64,000 nucleotides of DNA from Massilia sp. YIM B02769 (GCF_030411995.1 NZ_JASNRC010000009.1:225535-289534); one strand, 5' to 3'; positions 26,956 to 36,208 are shown, counted from the first letter of the stretch. Program-made: numbers and translations. The notes: generated by a model not told the origin, from the letters alone.

Positions 26956-28554
26956 ATGCGTTCTGGGCGAGGAGACGGTGTGCCGGTTGGTGGCGCCATA
27001 TGGAAGCTGGGGAATTTACCGCGCAGGGTAGGGCTGCTGCTTGCAGCAGTCGCATGCGCAGCCGGTGCGGCGCCGGCTTACACGGAGGGAACAGGCCCGC
27101 AGGCAAGCTACCGCGTGATCAATCTCGGCCCGGGATCGATCGCCGCCTACCCGAGAATCAACGCTGCCGGCCAGGTGGCCTTTTCGATGGTCAGCGGCGG
27201 CCGCGCGGCAGGCTTCTTCTTTGACGGCGCCGACATAAAGGAGATCGGCGCGCCCGGCGGCGGCAATGTCTATGTCGCCGGCCTGAACGACGCAGGGCAG
27301 GTTGCCGGCACCGCGCTGAACACGCATGGCCTCGAGAACGCCTTTGTCTGGAGCGCGGGCGGCGGCATGGTCGGCATCCACGGCGCCGGCAATGGCCGCT
27401 CGCATGGGCTGGCGATCAGCAAGCGCGGCGTCGTCACCGGCGCCTTCAGCAACGACCCCGATGGCCCGGCGCGTCCCTTCCGCTGGAGCGCCGCCAGCGG
27501 CATGGAAGACCTGGGACTGGCGCGCGGTTTGCCCTGGCCATCCACCGGCAGGGTGCTCAACGACGCCGGCCTGATCGCCGGCGTGGCCACCATCGATGAC
27601 GAGCAGACGCATGCCATCGCCTGGACGCGGGCAGGCGGCACGGTCGCCATCGACACGCTGGGCAGCGTCGAGTCGGAGGTGGTGGCGGTCGGCGCGAATG
27701 GCGAAGTGTCGGGCAACCGGCTCGCCTCGTACGAGGATGGCGGCGACCGTCCCTTCCTGTGGACGCGCGCCGCCGGCATGGTGGATCTCGGCACCGGGCG
27801 CGGCAGTTCGGCGTGGGTGAACGCGATGTCGCCCGGCCTGCATATCGCCGGTGGCATCGGCTATCCGGATGGCCGCCAGCGCGCCATGTCGTGGACACGC
27901 CACGGCGGCATGCGCGAACTGGGCACGCTGGGCGGCAGGACCTCGGTTGCGCGCGGCGTGAATGGCAAGGGGCAGGTCGTTGGGTTTGCCGAAAACGGGG
28001 CCGGCGCCATGCGCGCCTTCGTCTGGCGCGCCGGCAGCGGGATGCTCGACCTGAATGGCGCAATGCGCAACGCGCCGCCCGGGCTGGTGCTGGAACATGC
28101 GATGGCGGTCAACGACAGCGGCGCCATCGTGGCCAGCTCGAATGCGGGACTGGTGCTGCTCAGGCCGGACGGTGGATATGGCGGCGGGCCGGTGCGCGGC
28201 CACCTGCTCGGCCCGGTCATGGCGGCGGCGTCGGTCAGGCCGGGCGAGCAGCTGCAGGCGAAGATCGGCTTTGTCGACGACGACCATACCGGCACGCGCA
28301 GCATCAGCTGGTCCTGGGGCGACGGCAGCGGGCAGGCCGGCAAGCTGCGCGAAGCCGGTGGCGCTGGAACGGCCAGTGCCAGCCATGCCTACGCCTCGCC
28401 GGGGAGTTTTGAGATCATCGTCAGGGTGGTCGACCGCGACGGCCGCGGCACGACCGTCAGCCACCGGGTCGATGTCACCGACAGCGCGGACAACAAGCCG
28501 GGCGGGGAAAGCGCGTCGCGCCTTGCCCTGCCTGGTCTGGGCCGAACACGCTGA
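26956..28554 (+). CDS. Secreted HAF-repeat beta-propeller-like protein with C-terminal PKD domain
   Basis: The 532-residue protein has an N-terminal hydrophobic export segment (about residues 25-42, RRVGLLLAAVACAAGAAPA) and then at least seven repeats of roughly 45-50 residues of the HAF type, with the pattern IN..G.VAG, AFVW..G.GM.DLG (for example NDAGQVAGTALNTHG and SWTRHGGMRELGTLGG). A PKD domain follows at about 430-510 (SISWSWGDGSG, FEIIVRVVDRDGRGT). These proteins are exported and of unknown function. The ATG at 26956 follows GGGAGACAGGG. The 285-bp gap upstream shows nothing else I can name. Confidence 0.85.
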   Translation: MRSGRGDGVPVGGAIWKLGNLPRRVGLLLAAVACAAGAAPAYTEGTGPQASYRVINLGPGSIAAYPRINAAGQVAFSMVSGGRAAGFFFDGADIKEIGAPGGGNVYVAGLNDAGQVAGTALNTHGLENAFVWSAGGGMVGIHGAGNGRSHGLAISKRGVVTGAFSNDPDGPARPFRWSAASGMEDLGLARGLPWPSTGRVLNDAGLIAGVATIDDEQTHAIAWTRAGGTVAIDTLGSVESEVVAVGANGEVSGNRLASYEDGGDRPFLWTRAAGMVDLGTGRGSSAWVNAMSPGLHIAGGIGYPDGRQRAMSWTRHGGMRELGTLGGRTSVARGVNGKGQVVGFAENGAGAMRAFVWRAGSGMLDLNGAMRNAPPGLVLEHAMAVNDSGAIVASSNAGLVLLRPDGGYGGGPVRGHLLGPVMAAASVRPGEQLQAKIGFVDDDHTGTRSISWSWGDGSGQAGKLREAGGAGTASASHAYASPGSFEIIVRVVDRDGRGTTVSHRVDVTDSADNKPGGESASRLALPGLGRTR

Positions 28555-28619
28555 CCTGGGCGAGTACTGCTAGAATTTTGCGGTAGCCATCCGTTACCCA
28601 TTTTTCCAGGAGTACGCAA

Positions 28620-29111
28620 ATCCTCGCTTCCTTTATCAAAGCCGCGATCGGCAGGCCCAGGCTGACGATCGCCCTTGTCCTCTCCGTGCTGGCCGCCTTG
28701 GCCGGCACGATGACCTACACCGGCTACCTTGTCATTGGCGAGTTGGCCCATCATCTCGGTACGGGCCGCGTGATGGCGGGCCTGCTGCTGGGCGTCTTGT
28801 TCGCCAGGTTCCCGTCGATCAGCAAAGGCAGGCTGCGCCTGGTCGGCCTGTTGCCGCAACCCGTGCGCCGGCCCCTCATGGTGAGCCTGCTCGCACTCTG
28901 CCTGTTGAGCTTCCTGTCGCGCGGCGAGCATGTACCCGCACTGTTTATCGGTTTGACGATGGCTTTCCTGCTTGCCTACCCGTGGCTGAGGAAAACCGTC
29001 TTCGATCGCCTGCGATCGTCGTTTTCCAGGTTCACCCCGGGCCGGCACGCGCGTCAAAGCGCCAACGACGACACGGTGATCGAAGGTGAATTCAGGGAAA
29101 GGAAAGAGTAG
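28620..29111 (+). CDS. Small membrane protein, possible non-canonical ATC start
   Basis: The frame encodes up to 163 residues with three hydrophobic segments (about 15-35, 45-65 and 80-115) and a charged C-terminal tail (VIEGEFRERKE). I do not recognise the family. The strongest ribosome binding site, CCAGGAG, is 7 bases before an ATC codon at 28620, and hydrophobic coding sequence continues from there in frame. The first canonical start is GTG at 28686, which cuts the first helix. Either the gene uses ATC or it starts at GTG without a good ribosome binding site. It is the last chromosomal gene before the tRNA-Phe attachment site. Confidence 0.65.
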   Translation: MLASFIKAAIGRPRLTIALVLSVLAALAGTMTYTGYLVIGELAHHLGTGRVMAGLLLGVLFARFPSISKGRLRLVGLLPQPVRRPLMVSLLALCLLSFLSRGEHVPALFIGLTMAFLLAYPWLRKTVFDRLRSSFSRFTPGRHARQSANDDTVIEGEFRERKE

Positions 29112-29187
29112 GGCGATTGCTCGCCTCTGGTGTGCCGGGGACCCGGTCACCGGACTCATCATGCAGCACGAGGACGCCGGAAACAAC

Positions 29188-29211
29188 AACGCCACCCGAA
29201 GGTGGCGTTTG
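29188..29211 (-). terminator. Original tRNA-Phe terminator hairpin, left island border
   Basis: Arms AACGCCACC and GGTGGCGTT with a CGAA tetraloop lie just beyond the tRNA 3' fragment on the reverse strand. The same hairpin lies beyond the intact tRNA-Phe at 63815-63890. Confidence 0.7.
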
Positions 29212-29216
29212 CTTGA

Positions 29217-29265
29217 TTCTTGGTGGCCCGGGGCGGAATCGAACCACCGACACAAGGATTTTCAA
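29217..29265. repeat. attL: 3' fragment of tRNA-Phe
   Basis: This 49-bp segment is identical to 51109-51157. On the reverse strand it is the 3' part of tRNA-Phe from the anticodon loop through the encoded CCA (CCA at 29221-29223). The sequence departs from a tRNA immediately afterwards, so it is an attachment remnant and not a working gene. Confidence 0.9.
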
Positions 29266-29615
29266 AACGACTCTCGCAGACAGGAAGTTCAATCTACGCC
29301 GCAGCATCAAGGAGGTCCCGGCGCCACCGGCCCGTCAGAATTTCATTCCTATAGAATGTTGATCGCTGGTACGCGGTACGTTGGGTCTGCATTTGTCAGG
29401 CGTCCAAGCATGCATGGCACGCCCTGTATTCCTGCCACGTCTCTGCCATTTCCACCTGAAAACCCAGCAACCGGCCGGCCATCGGTCGCCCACCCGAACC
29501 GTTGCGTCCGCTACATTCCTCAAGAAAAATTTCCCCACATGTGACTTTCCGTTCTGAGAGTTTGGAATTGCACCAGTAGACGACCGGCGCTCGCTCTGCC
29601 CGTCATCTTCAAGCG
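29266..29615. other. Island left end without a supportable gene
   Basis: This 350-bp stretch between attL and the HNH nuclease gene has no ORF with a ribosome binding site and plausible composition. It is where recombinase arm sites would be expected; I see no clear repeated motif. Confidence 0.4.
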
Positions 29616-30884
29616 CTACTTGAGGCCATGTTTTTCCAGGAATTCTTTGTGCCTGCGTTCCAGCGTCTGCGGGCTTGGCATGTGAAGGAAACGCTCTGGG
29701 CTAAAGCGCAAAGATTGACCATGCAGGTGACGGTATTCGGAAAACTGTATCGACGGTGCCAAGTGAACGATGCAGCGTTGGTCGATCGAAAGCAGCTTGA
29801 GATCGTACAGCGTATGGATATCAGCTTTCAATAGAAGCCCATTGCTTACGCTGTAGTCCGGCTGCTCTGCATGTGGTCTGATATGAGCCGCTTCGAGCAA
29901 TTCAACGATGCTGCACCCAGTTACTGCACAGCGACGGTTGTACGCGGCTAACAGGGCCTCCCTGAATTTCGCCTGCCCCCTCCTGGTCTGAATGGCTCGA
30001 AATTGAATTTCATCTGGCGTTCCTACGAAATCAGGCTCGATGCCCGCGTCACCTTCCCCGACTACCCCCTCTGGCTTTTCACCTCGAACGAGGCGCGCAA
30101 TCCCGGTATCTGCACCGTATTCATGGACGTACCAAGCAACGGGATCCAGTGATCGATATTTCACTTGGGAAGAATCCTTTCCAAGATCGTCACGATCGCG
30201 CCGGGTTCCGGCGGTTAGAATAGCGGATATTGGCAGACCCTTACGGTAAGAAGCATTGATTGCGGCATCGAAGGCGCGCGCCCGCGCTGCCTGTTGAGAA
30301 GCCCGGCTTCTGCGCACTGAGTCAAAAGTCGGATCGCGGGTAACTTTCTCTAGCGATCGTGCGATTTCTTGGTGGTTTTCCTCGTATATGATTTGTCCGT
30401 TTTCGACAGTCATGAGGTCATGCCACATGCAAAGCGCATACCCCTCAGTTTCCGACCCGAAGGACCAGTTGTAGCAGTAGCTCGGGTTCGCTTTGAAGTC
30501 AACTACCGGATCACCGCGACCCGTGAACAGCCACTCCGCCGTCGAAATATTGGCGAGAGCAAGGATGTCAAAGAGCGTTTCGGAAGTGCGCGGCGCAAGG
30601 CTCTCGAGAAGGTCTGCCGGTTGACTATTTTTGGCTGATAAACGACGAAAGACTACGTTGCGGTTAGCGCGACTGTGCGACTCCTTCTCCCATCCTGCCG
30701 CCAGCCATAGATGTGCCCAAGTGTGACTGTCTTCAGTTTTAGAGTTGGCCCACCATGCATCGTGCTTATACGCGGATTTCGGCAGCTCATCCTCCAGAAT
30801 TCCCTCGATATCCGCAAAAGAAAGGTCGATTCTGTCGCCTTTCGCGTTGCTAAGAAATTGGCCTAGTGCGCTGTACTTACTCAT
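29616..30884 (-). CDS. HNH endonuclease with N-terminal DUF7662-like domain
   Basis: The 422-residue protein has two recognisable parts. Residues about 1-85 show the pattern YSALGQFL...LPKSAYKHDAWWAN...WLAAGW, which I associate with the DUF7662 family found on predicted restriction-type proteins. Residues about 315-365 form an HNH_2 nuclease (RRCAVTGCSIVELLEAAHIRPH, then SNGLLLKADIHTLYDLKLL) with the His-Asn-His metal site. The middle is unknown. It is a predicted DNA endonuclease, likely defensive. A 12-base gap separates it from the membrane protein gene upstream, so the two form an operon. Confidence 0.85.
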   Translation of the reverse strand: MSKYSALGQFLSNAKGDRIDLSFADIEGILEDELPKSAYKHDAWWANSKTEDSHTWAHLWLAAGWEKESHSRANRNVVFRRLSAKNSQPADLLESLAPRTSETLFDILALANISTAEWLFTGRGDPVVDFKANPSYCYNWSFGSETEGYALCMWHDLMTVENGQIIYEENHQEIARSLEKVTRDPTFDSVRRSRASQQAARARAFDAAINASYRKGLPISAILTAGTRRDRDDLGKDSSQVKYRSLDPVAWYVHEYGADTGIARLVRGEKPEGVVGEGDAGIEPDFVGTPDEIQFRAIQTRRGQAKFREALLAAYNRRCAVTGCSIVELLEAAHIRPHAEQPDYSVSNGLLLKADIHTLYDLKLLSIDQRCIVHLAPSIQFSEYRHLHGQSLRFSPERFLHMPSPQTLERRHKEFLEKHGLK

Positions 30885-30896
30885 GATCGCCTGTTG

Positions 30897-31772
30897 TCAT
30901 TTCGCTTCGCCTATCTTGACTGTTCGAGCCTGATATTTTCTGATACGGCGCCAGGCAGCGACACCAAGGGTCAGACCCGCTGCGCCGCCGGCGATAATGG
31001 GCCAGACCGGTGCGGATACTATTCCCAATGAAAGTGCAACAGCTCCGAGACCACTTGAACCGAGTAGCGTTACCGACCCAGCCGCCAGTGTGCTACCGAT
31101 GGCTGCCCCGGCCAAGGTAGTGCTCCCGATGGCCGCATAACCGGAAGGACGCTCGGCTAGTTCGTGGACGAGGCGCTGTAGTTCGGTCCAGCTAGCGACA
31201 ACAATCTCGGTGGTTTGGGGCACCAGCTTGATTACTCCAGCATGAAAGTTTGAAGCAAGCGCCAATACGCGCTCATCTTTCACTAGTCGCCGGGCTCCAT
31301 CAATCAAAAGTGCTGTGCCCACTGCAATGATTGAGGCGCCACTAAGCAGGCCCTGAAAGTCGAATGAAGAGCTGAATAGGTGAGCTATCTTATCTCCGAC
31401 GACATAACCAAGACTGCCCAGAATCACAGCACCGCCGCCGACAATGACGGCAGCTGGGATACATGTGACGCCAGCTACTAAGCCGACACCCCCGACGAAC
31501 ACCCCCTTTAGAAGCGTCGTGGCAAGTATGGTCGAACTAAGCGCACCAACCCCTATTCCGGTGAGGCCGCCGATGTCGCCTAGGTTACTTGCAGCTATGT
31601 CCTGTCCCATCGTCAAATGCCCGTTCATCACGCCCCAAGAGAGAATGGCGGCGCCCATTGCCATCTCAGCTATGCCGACTTCCGCCTGGTGATCTTCAGC
31701 CCATTTCTTACACAGCGCGAAGGCGCGGTTCAATCCACCACTATCTTCATCTCGCAGTACGGTCTCACTCAT
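30897..31772 (-). CDS. Glycine-rich multi-span membrane protein of unknown function
   Basis: The 291-residue protein has a soluble N-terminal helix region (about 1-30, with ALCKKWAEDHQAEVG) and then repeated Gly/Ala-rich hydrophobic segments, about six or seven membrane spans (for example VGALSSTILATTLLKGVFVG, AAVIVGGGAVILGSLGYVVG and AGAAIGSTLAAGSVTLLGSS). I do not recognise a family. GGAGG stands 5 bases before the ATG at 31772. It is the first gene of a two-gene unit with the HNH nuclease, which suggests a nuclease/membrane-effector pair, though nothing in the sequence proves that. Confidence 0.75.
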   Translation of the reverse strand: MSETVLRDEDSGGLNRAFALCKKWAEDHQAEVGIAEMAMGAAILSWGVMNGHLTMGQDIAASNLGDIGGLTGIGVGALSSTILATTLLKGVFVGGVGLVAGVTCIPAAVIVGGGAVILGSLGYVVGDKIAHLFSSSFDFQGLLSGASIIAVGTALLIDGARRLVKDERVLALASNFHAGVIKLVPQTTEIVVASWTELQRLVHELAERPSGYAAIGSTTLAGAAIGSTLAAGSVTLLGSSGLGAVALSLGIVSAPVWPIIAGGAAGLTLGVAAWRRIRKYQARTVKIGEAK

Positions 31773-31845
31773 TTCTGCCTCCAGAACATGGGCTACTATA
31801 AGTGAATTTTGGCAATAGTGACTGAGTAGCGGTCGAATTATTTTT

Positions 31846-32125
31846 ACATTCATTGATCAGCTTTGCCGCTACCCGCACTGGCACCAGCGCAGGCTTCGCT
31901 TGCGGCTTCGTAATGCGGCGGACCCAATAGCCGACCTGGTGTTCTGAGTGTCCGTGCTCAAGTGCAAATGCCCGCTGCGTCATGCCGCTGGCCTGCAACT
32001 GGGCGATGCGATCGCGCCACAACTGTTCACGCTCTTGTTTGCCATCCGTCTCCCCCAAAAGAATGCAGGAGAACAGTGTGCTGATGTCGATTAGAAAATC
32101 ATATGTGGGTGGACTTGGCGCTTAC
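31846..32125 (-). mobile_element. IS66-family remnant (terminal repeat and start of TnpA)
   Basis: On the reverse strand GTAAGCGCC at 32125 matches an IS66-type inverted-repeat tip. 67 bases on, an ATG at 32058 opens a frame (WRDRIAQLQASGMTQRAFAL, HSEHQVGYWVRRI, LVPVRV) that is the beginning of an IS66 TnpA-like protein. About 70 residues in, the similarity stops and the sequence becomes unrelated island DNA next to the membrane protein start. TnpB, TnpC and the other end are absent. The 281 bp from here to the AbiC-like gene hold nothing I can name. Confidence 0.7.
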
Positions 32126-32406
32126 CGATTTCGAGCGTTTGGCAACATCGTTTTCGATACAAATCCCGTCTTCGGTTCGTTTGGCAACCAGGGGCGGACC
32201 AGCACCTTTTCTCGAACCACAGCGGCGAGTGGATGTTACGTGCGCTGGGGAATGCACCTGGCAGTGGACGGCCCGCAGTCGAGTACAATCGACAGCAGTC
32301 GGCCAACAGCAGAGCTTTGCTGCAGCTCCTGCTGTATACATGCTGGTGCCACTACAACACTCCGTTCTACGTTCCTGCCGTCGTCAGATAGGTTAGCCGT
32401 CCACAT

Positions 32407-33117
32407 ATGAATCGTCGCATTCTAGTCGCAGCACTTGCCGTCGCATTGATTCTCATCACGGCGGTTGTATTTGCTTATGTCGATCAGTTCGGCCCCGAGC
32501 GAAGCGCCAATCCTGGCGACTGGGGCCAGTTTGGGGACTATTTTGCTGGACTGTTAAATCCGATTTTTTCGCTGCTTGCCTTTTGTGCACTTATGTATTC
32601 ACTGGTGCTCCAGCATGAGGAGTCACTAAAGAACCAAGAGCGATTCGATGCTCAGTACTCTATCGCAAAGAAGGAGTTTGACGACTACACCAAGGAAAAG
32701 CTTGCCAGCGAGCTTCTTACTGTCATAAGAGACATTGACGCAAGGCTGGACAATGTACGCAATGCCAAGGTGAGTCCACCAGAAGCACAACACGCAATGA
32801 CGGTAGCGCATATGGTCGCAGAGGGCAATCGCGTTCGTAATGCATTGGATCAATCCGATAGCTACATAGAGTTCATCAAAGTTGCACGGGAGAGCGGAAC
32901 AATCGTTGAGGCTATTGTGCGCGATTTGGAAAGCCTGGTATTTCAGATGCGGGATGTGCTCGGACAGTTCTCGAGCTACCGAGGCACTGCTCAGGCGCCG
33001 CTTATCGTCTACTACGCCAACAAGACCTATCCTTTGATTACAGTACTCGAGGACGTGGGCGCCGTGGACCACACCTCAAGGGAGTTCTTCGCCAAGGTAA
33101 GTGATAGGCACCATTGA
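32407..33117 (+). CDS. Putative phage abortive infection protein (AbiC-like)
   Basis: The 236-residue protein has two N-terminal membrane helices (about 5-24 and 50-70) and the diagnostic segment GDWGQFGDYFAGLLNPIFSL followed by a helical hydrophilic region (HEESLKNQERFDAQYSIAKK). This W-G-x-F-G-D-x-x-G-G-x-L-N-P-x-x-S pattern is typical of the putative AbiC family of phage-exclusion proteins. The remainder is alpha-helical without a known catalytic motif. It stands alone on the plus strand, in opposite orientation to the rest of the left half of the island, as expected for independently acquired cargo. Confidence 0.72.
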   Translation: MNRRILVAALAVALILITAVVFAYVDQFGPERSANPGDWGQFGDYFAGLLNPIFSLLAFCALMYSLVLQHEESLKNQERFDAQYSIAKKEFDDYTKEKLASELLTVIRDIDARLDNVRNAKVSPPEAQHAMTVAHMVAEGNRVRNALDQSDSYIEFIKVARESGTIVEAIVRDLESLVFQMRDVLGQFSSYRGTAQAPLIVYYANKTYPLITVLEDVGAVDHTSREFFAKVSDRHH

Positions 33118-33403
33118 AAATGGTGGAGCCGACCCTCTCGCTCTAGCGGCGCATCAAAGGCATGGCATTCCCCATGTTGACGGACACTGCTGCGAGGCCG
33201 AGATGATCTGTTCGACAGCGAGTTGTTTTCCCTTGGATGGCACACCTTGAGCTTCGGAGTTGAGTCGTGCAGAGAAATTCACAATGATGTTTCCATAAAA
33301 AAGCAGTTTTCTCCTGCGTGCTTCCTGCGTAAGAGCAAGCTTCCAGCCCGGACGGCATCAGGTCGTTATAATTGCGTTCTTCCTGCCAAACGAACGCCAC
33401 ACT

Positions 33404-33730
33404 ATGACCATCAACCTGACCAATCCGAATGACCTGACTTTTGCCAACGTTCGTAATCTGCTTGCTGCAGGGCGTGATGACATTGATCTGGAACTGCGAG
33501 TAACAGACAGTGGCATTGTGTTCCTGTCCGACGTCACCGGGCCTGAGCGGATGGGCGGTATCTGCTTCCGCATCGGCGAGGCGAACATGAAGGCGCACGA
33601 CGGAGAGTTCATTGGCCAGAACGCAGCGGCGGTTAATGATGACGGACTTGTCGATCAAGTCCTGAGGACGATCGCGAAGAACTGGCAACTCAAGCCCCAG
33701 TCTCGTTTCGCGGAAATGGACCCTTACTGA
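33404..33730 (+). CDS. Hypothetical protein, 108 residues
   Basis: An ATG-started frame encodes a compact acidic protein (MTINLTNPNDLTFANVRNLL, LELRVTDSGIVFLSDVTGPE, and GQNAAAVNDDGLVDQVLRTI). It looks like a folded alpha/beta protein; I do not recognise a family. There is no strong ribosome binding site. The 286-bp gap before it and the 193-bp gap after it carry nothing I can support. Confidence 0.6.
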   Translation: MTINLTNPNDLTFANVRNLLAAGRDDIDLELRVTDSGIVFLSDVTGPERMGGICFRIGEANMKAHDGEFIGQNAAAVNDDGLVDQVLRTIAKNWQLKPQSRFAEMDPY

Positions 33731-33923
33731 CACAGGGGGGAGATTTCGCGTTCATCCTGACCGAAAATAAACCTTGGTCAGCTGAAAAATCCCAATGCGC
33801 CGGTGAGCGCATTGAGGATTTTGGAACTTGATTGCCGGTGCGTCGTCTGCTTCAGCAATTCACCAGCGACGGGCTCCGTTGGAGACTTTGAGGGCGACGG
33901 GCGACAGGTTTAGGGCGGAGCTC

Positions 33924-35828
33924 TTACAAGTCTTCCATTGCATCGGCCAAGGAAGTGCGGGACCTAGTTTCCTCTTCATCCGCATTTGCACTTACCAGCC
34001 AGAACTTCGTTCCGTTTGACTCACGACTCTCGGTCCCGAGGTTGCTGAGTTGCTTGCCGAATCGGATCACGTTTAACGGGGGGAATTTGAACCGTACGGC
34101 ATAGTCGCGATATAGCTCGTAGAGCGTCGACGGTTTGGTCCCCTTCTTATCGGGCCTGCACGCATGTTTGATGAAGTATCGGACGCTGTCTGACTCATCC
34201 CGATACTTATTGGCCGTCCTAATAGCTGACTCCGGGATGATGAATTCGTCGCGTTCCATCAGCGCCTTGAGCCCATTCACGGCCAGGACCAGAATGCCGT
34301 CGAGTTCACCCAGAATCTTCCGAGTCAGATGTTTGTCCATTTCCTCACTTCTGAAGGTACGGGTGAGCTCCAGTATGATTGCGCGCCGGAAGAAGCCATC
34401 ACTCGTGTCCTTCAGATACGGTAGAACGTTCGTCGCCGCCACTATTCGAGAATACGGCTGGTAGGAGAACGAAGGTTGGAACTTTCGTTCAGCCTCGATC
34501 CAATCTCCCGCGACGACCGCCTTAAGGTAGCCGTCAGCGAGCGTGGCGTCGGCGCTCATCTCAGGACTGATATTGCATAACTTCCCTTGCAGCTCTGCGC
34601 GCACGGACGGTCTTCCCAGACGCTCCAGCATGGCATACGAGACGTTGTCTTTGCCGACGAGAGCGGCCAGCGTGTTTAGCAGTAGCGATTTGCCGTTTCC
34701 GCCGGGACCCACCAGCCATAGGAACTTGTGCTGGCTGACGTCTGGAACTAAGCAGTATCCGAACCACTCTAGAATGAATTGAATTCGCGAATCGGCATCT
34801 TGATCGTTCCTGAAGATCTCACGAAGTGAGCTCATGAAGATTGGCGCCTTTGCGGCCGGGTCCCAGTCTACGTCCATCTTGTTGACCAGGTTGTGCTGAG
34901 GATCATGTGGAAGCAGGACCCCTGTCCTGAGGTCAAGCGTCCCGTTGTTCAGGCAAACGAGGCGGCCGCCATCGCCAGCGTTGGAAGATATATCCCGGAC
35001 AAATGTGAGGCTCTGCAAATTCTCCACGATCTGCTTCACAGCGAATACGGTCAATGTGGAGAAGGTACGTAGGATACGCTGTTCCACATCGACGTTCCGG
35101 TCGAGGGGTCGCCAGTATCCCGCATCGTAGGCGTAGAACGTATAGTTGAAGAACTTTAGATCGCCGTTAAACAAATCTTGGAGCACATGTTCTGCCATCT
35201 TGCGCGGGCAATCTTTCGATCCCGAGCCGGTAGGTTGAAACGATGGTGTTGCTGAATTTTTTGAGGCCGGCGCCGAATTGGTGTCGAGATCAGGATCAGC
35301 GAGTATTCCCACAGCGTCAAAGCTATCGCCTTCGACGTGTCGAATGAAAGAGTACGCGCGGTTAGCCGTTGGACAGGAGGGCAGATAGAAGGGCTGCGAA
35401 ACTGCTTTCGTTTTCTTATCAACGTGGCCATCGAAAAACGCGTTAAACATTTTGAACGCTGTTGACCACTGTGCGGCAGGAAGCGGGGCTGAGAAAGGGA
35501 TCACGACTCGGAAGCATTGGTACTCCGGCGAATGACTGTGTGTTGAGAACATAACGGCGCGAAGCCCTGCCTCAGTCAGGTTTTGCTGGATCGCCTCAGG
35601 ATCGACTCCATCGAAGTCGAAGACCCCCATCGAAAGCTCCAGTACTGCATCATTGTTACGGGTCTGGTTTTTTGCAAAGCTCGCACCGGAAAACATTGGG
35701 CCGTCCTTGCTGTCACGGTAATCATGTTCGGAGAAGTAGGTGGAGCACAACTCATCGAAGGTCATACGCTTTGGTTTGGGTTGCGTGCTGGTGCAGTTAT
35801 TGAAGGTGCTGAATTTAAACTTGAACAT
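33924..35828 (-). CDS. P4-like phage/plasmid primase with SF3 helicase domain
   Basis: The 634-residue protein has an N-terminal primase-type region (FSTHSHSPEYQCFRVVIPFS resembles the archaeo-eukaryotic primase/RepB-like motif) and a C-terminal superfamily 3 helicase of the D5/P4 type: Walker A GPGGNGKSLL at about 372-381, the Walker B region LCNISPEMSADATL, and sensor 1 FSYQPYSRIVAATNVLPYL. These proteins start replication of satellite phages, plasmids and integrative elements. I use the ATG at 35828 (GGAG 8 bases upstream); the frame is open to 35864. It lies downstream of the integrase on the same strand and suggests that the island could replicate once excised. Confidence 0.9.
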   Translation of the reverse strand: MFKFKFSTFNNCTSTQPKPKRMTFDELCSTYFSEHDYRDSKDGPMFSGASFAKNQTRNNDAVLELSMGVFDFDGVDPEAIQQNLTEAGLRAVMFSTHSHSPEYQCFRVVIPFSAPLPAAQWSTAFKMFNAFFDGHVDKKTKAVSQPFYLPSCPTANRAYSFIRHVEGDSFDAVGILADPDLDTNSAPASKNSATPSFQPTGSGSKDCPRKMAEHVLQDLFNGDLKFFNYTFYAYDAGYWRPLDRNVDVEQRILRTFSTLTVFAVKQIVENLQSLTFVRDISSNAGDGGRLVCLNNGTLDLRTGVLLPHDPQHNLVNKMDVDWDPAAKAPIFMSSLREIFRNDQDADSRIQFILEWFGYCLVPDVSQHKFLWLVGPGGNGKSLLLNTLAALVGKDNVSYAMLERLGRPSVRAELQGKLCNISPEMSADATLADGYLKAVVAGDWIEAERKFQPSFSYQPYSRIVAATNVLPYLKDTSDGFFRRAIILELTRTFRSEEMDKHLTRKILGELDGILVLAVNGLKALMERDEFIIPESAIRTANKYRDESDSVRYFIKHACRPDKKGTKPSTLYELYRDYAVRFKFPPLNVIRFGKQLSNLGTESRESNGTKFWLVSANADEEETRSRTSLADAMEDL

Positions 35829-35985
35829 GGTTTTAGGCTCCGAAAAAGGCAAGCCTCCAGCCACGCTGTGAACGTGGGTAGAGGCAGTGATTAGATGAGC
35901 GGATGCGCCGAATCAGCGTATCCGTGCTTGGTGTGGTCGAGATGAAGCCCTCGGTACCTCGCCCTTGGGTAGGGGAGGCTTGAAA

Positions 35986-36009
35986 AAGTCCCCTATTATC
36001 TTGTTCAAA
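35986..36009 (+). repeat. 24-bp direct repeat, copy 1, downstream of integrase
   Basis: This 24-bp segment, containing CCCCTATTATCTTGTTC, is identical to 37529-37552. The two copies bracket the integrase gene at a distance of 1543 bp. The whole stretch 35829-36208 has no gene; it holds this repeat and the integrase terminator. Confidence 0.85.
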
Positions 36010-36122
36010 AGTCGGCAGGAACCTCGTTCGGAGTCGCGCCCAGATATCGGCGCTGCAGCAAGATTGCTGGCGCGCGCGCGTGATCTATGTGGGCGCGATG
36101 CTGTGATGATGTTTACGCAGCC

Positions 36123-36163
36123 AAAAAAAATCCCGCAGTCCATCTCGAAGAGGAAGCGGGATC
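36123..36163 (-). terminator. Intrinsic terminator after the integrase gene
   Basis: On the reverse strand ATCCCGC and GCGGGAT pair around a 19-base loop and run into eight T residues, 46 bases after the integrase stop. Confidence 0.8.
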
Positions 36164-36208
36164 GCAAGTATTTGACTGGAAAAGACGCTGGCAAGCCAAC
36201 CGCCCGCA

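Noticed and set aside
29221..29265. tRNA-like sequence considered as a functional tRNA
   Set aside because: Only the 3' part from the anticodon loop to CCA is present; the 5' half is missing.
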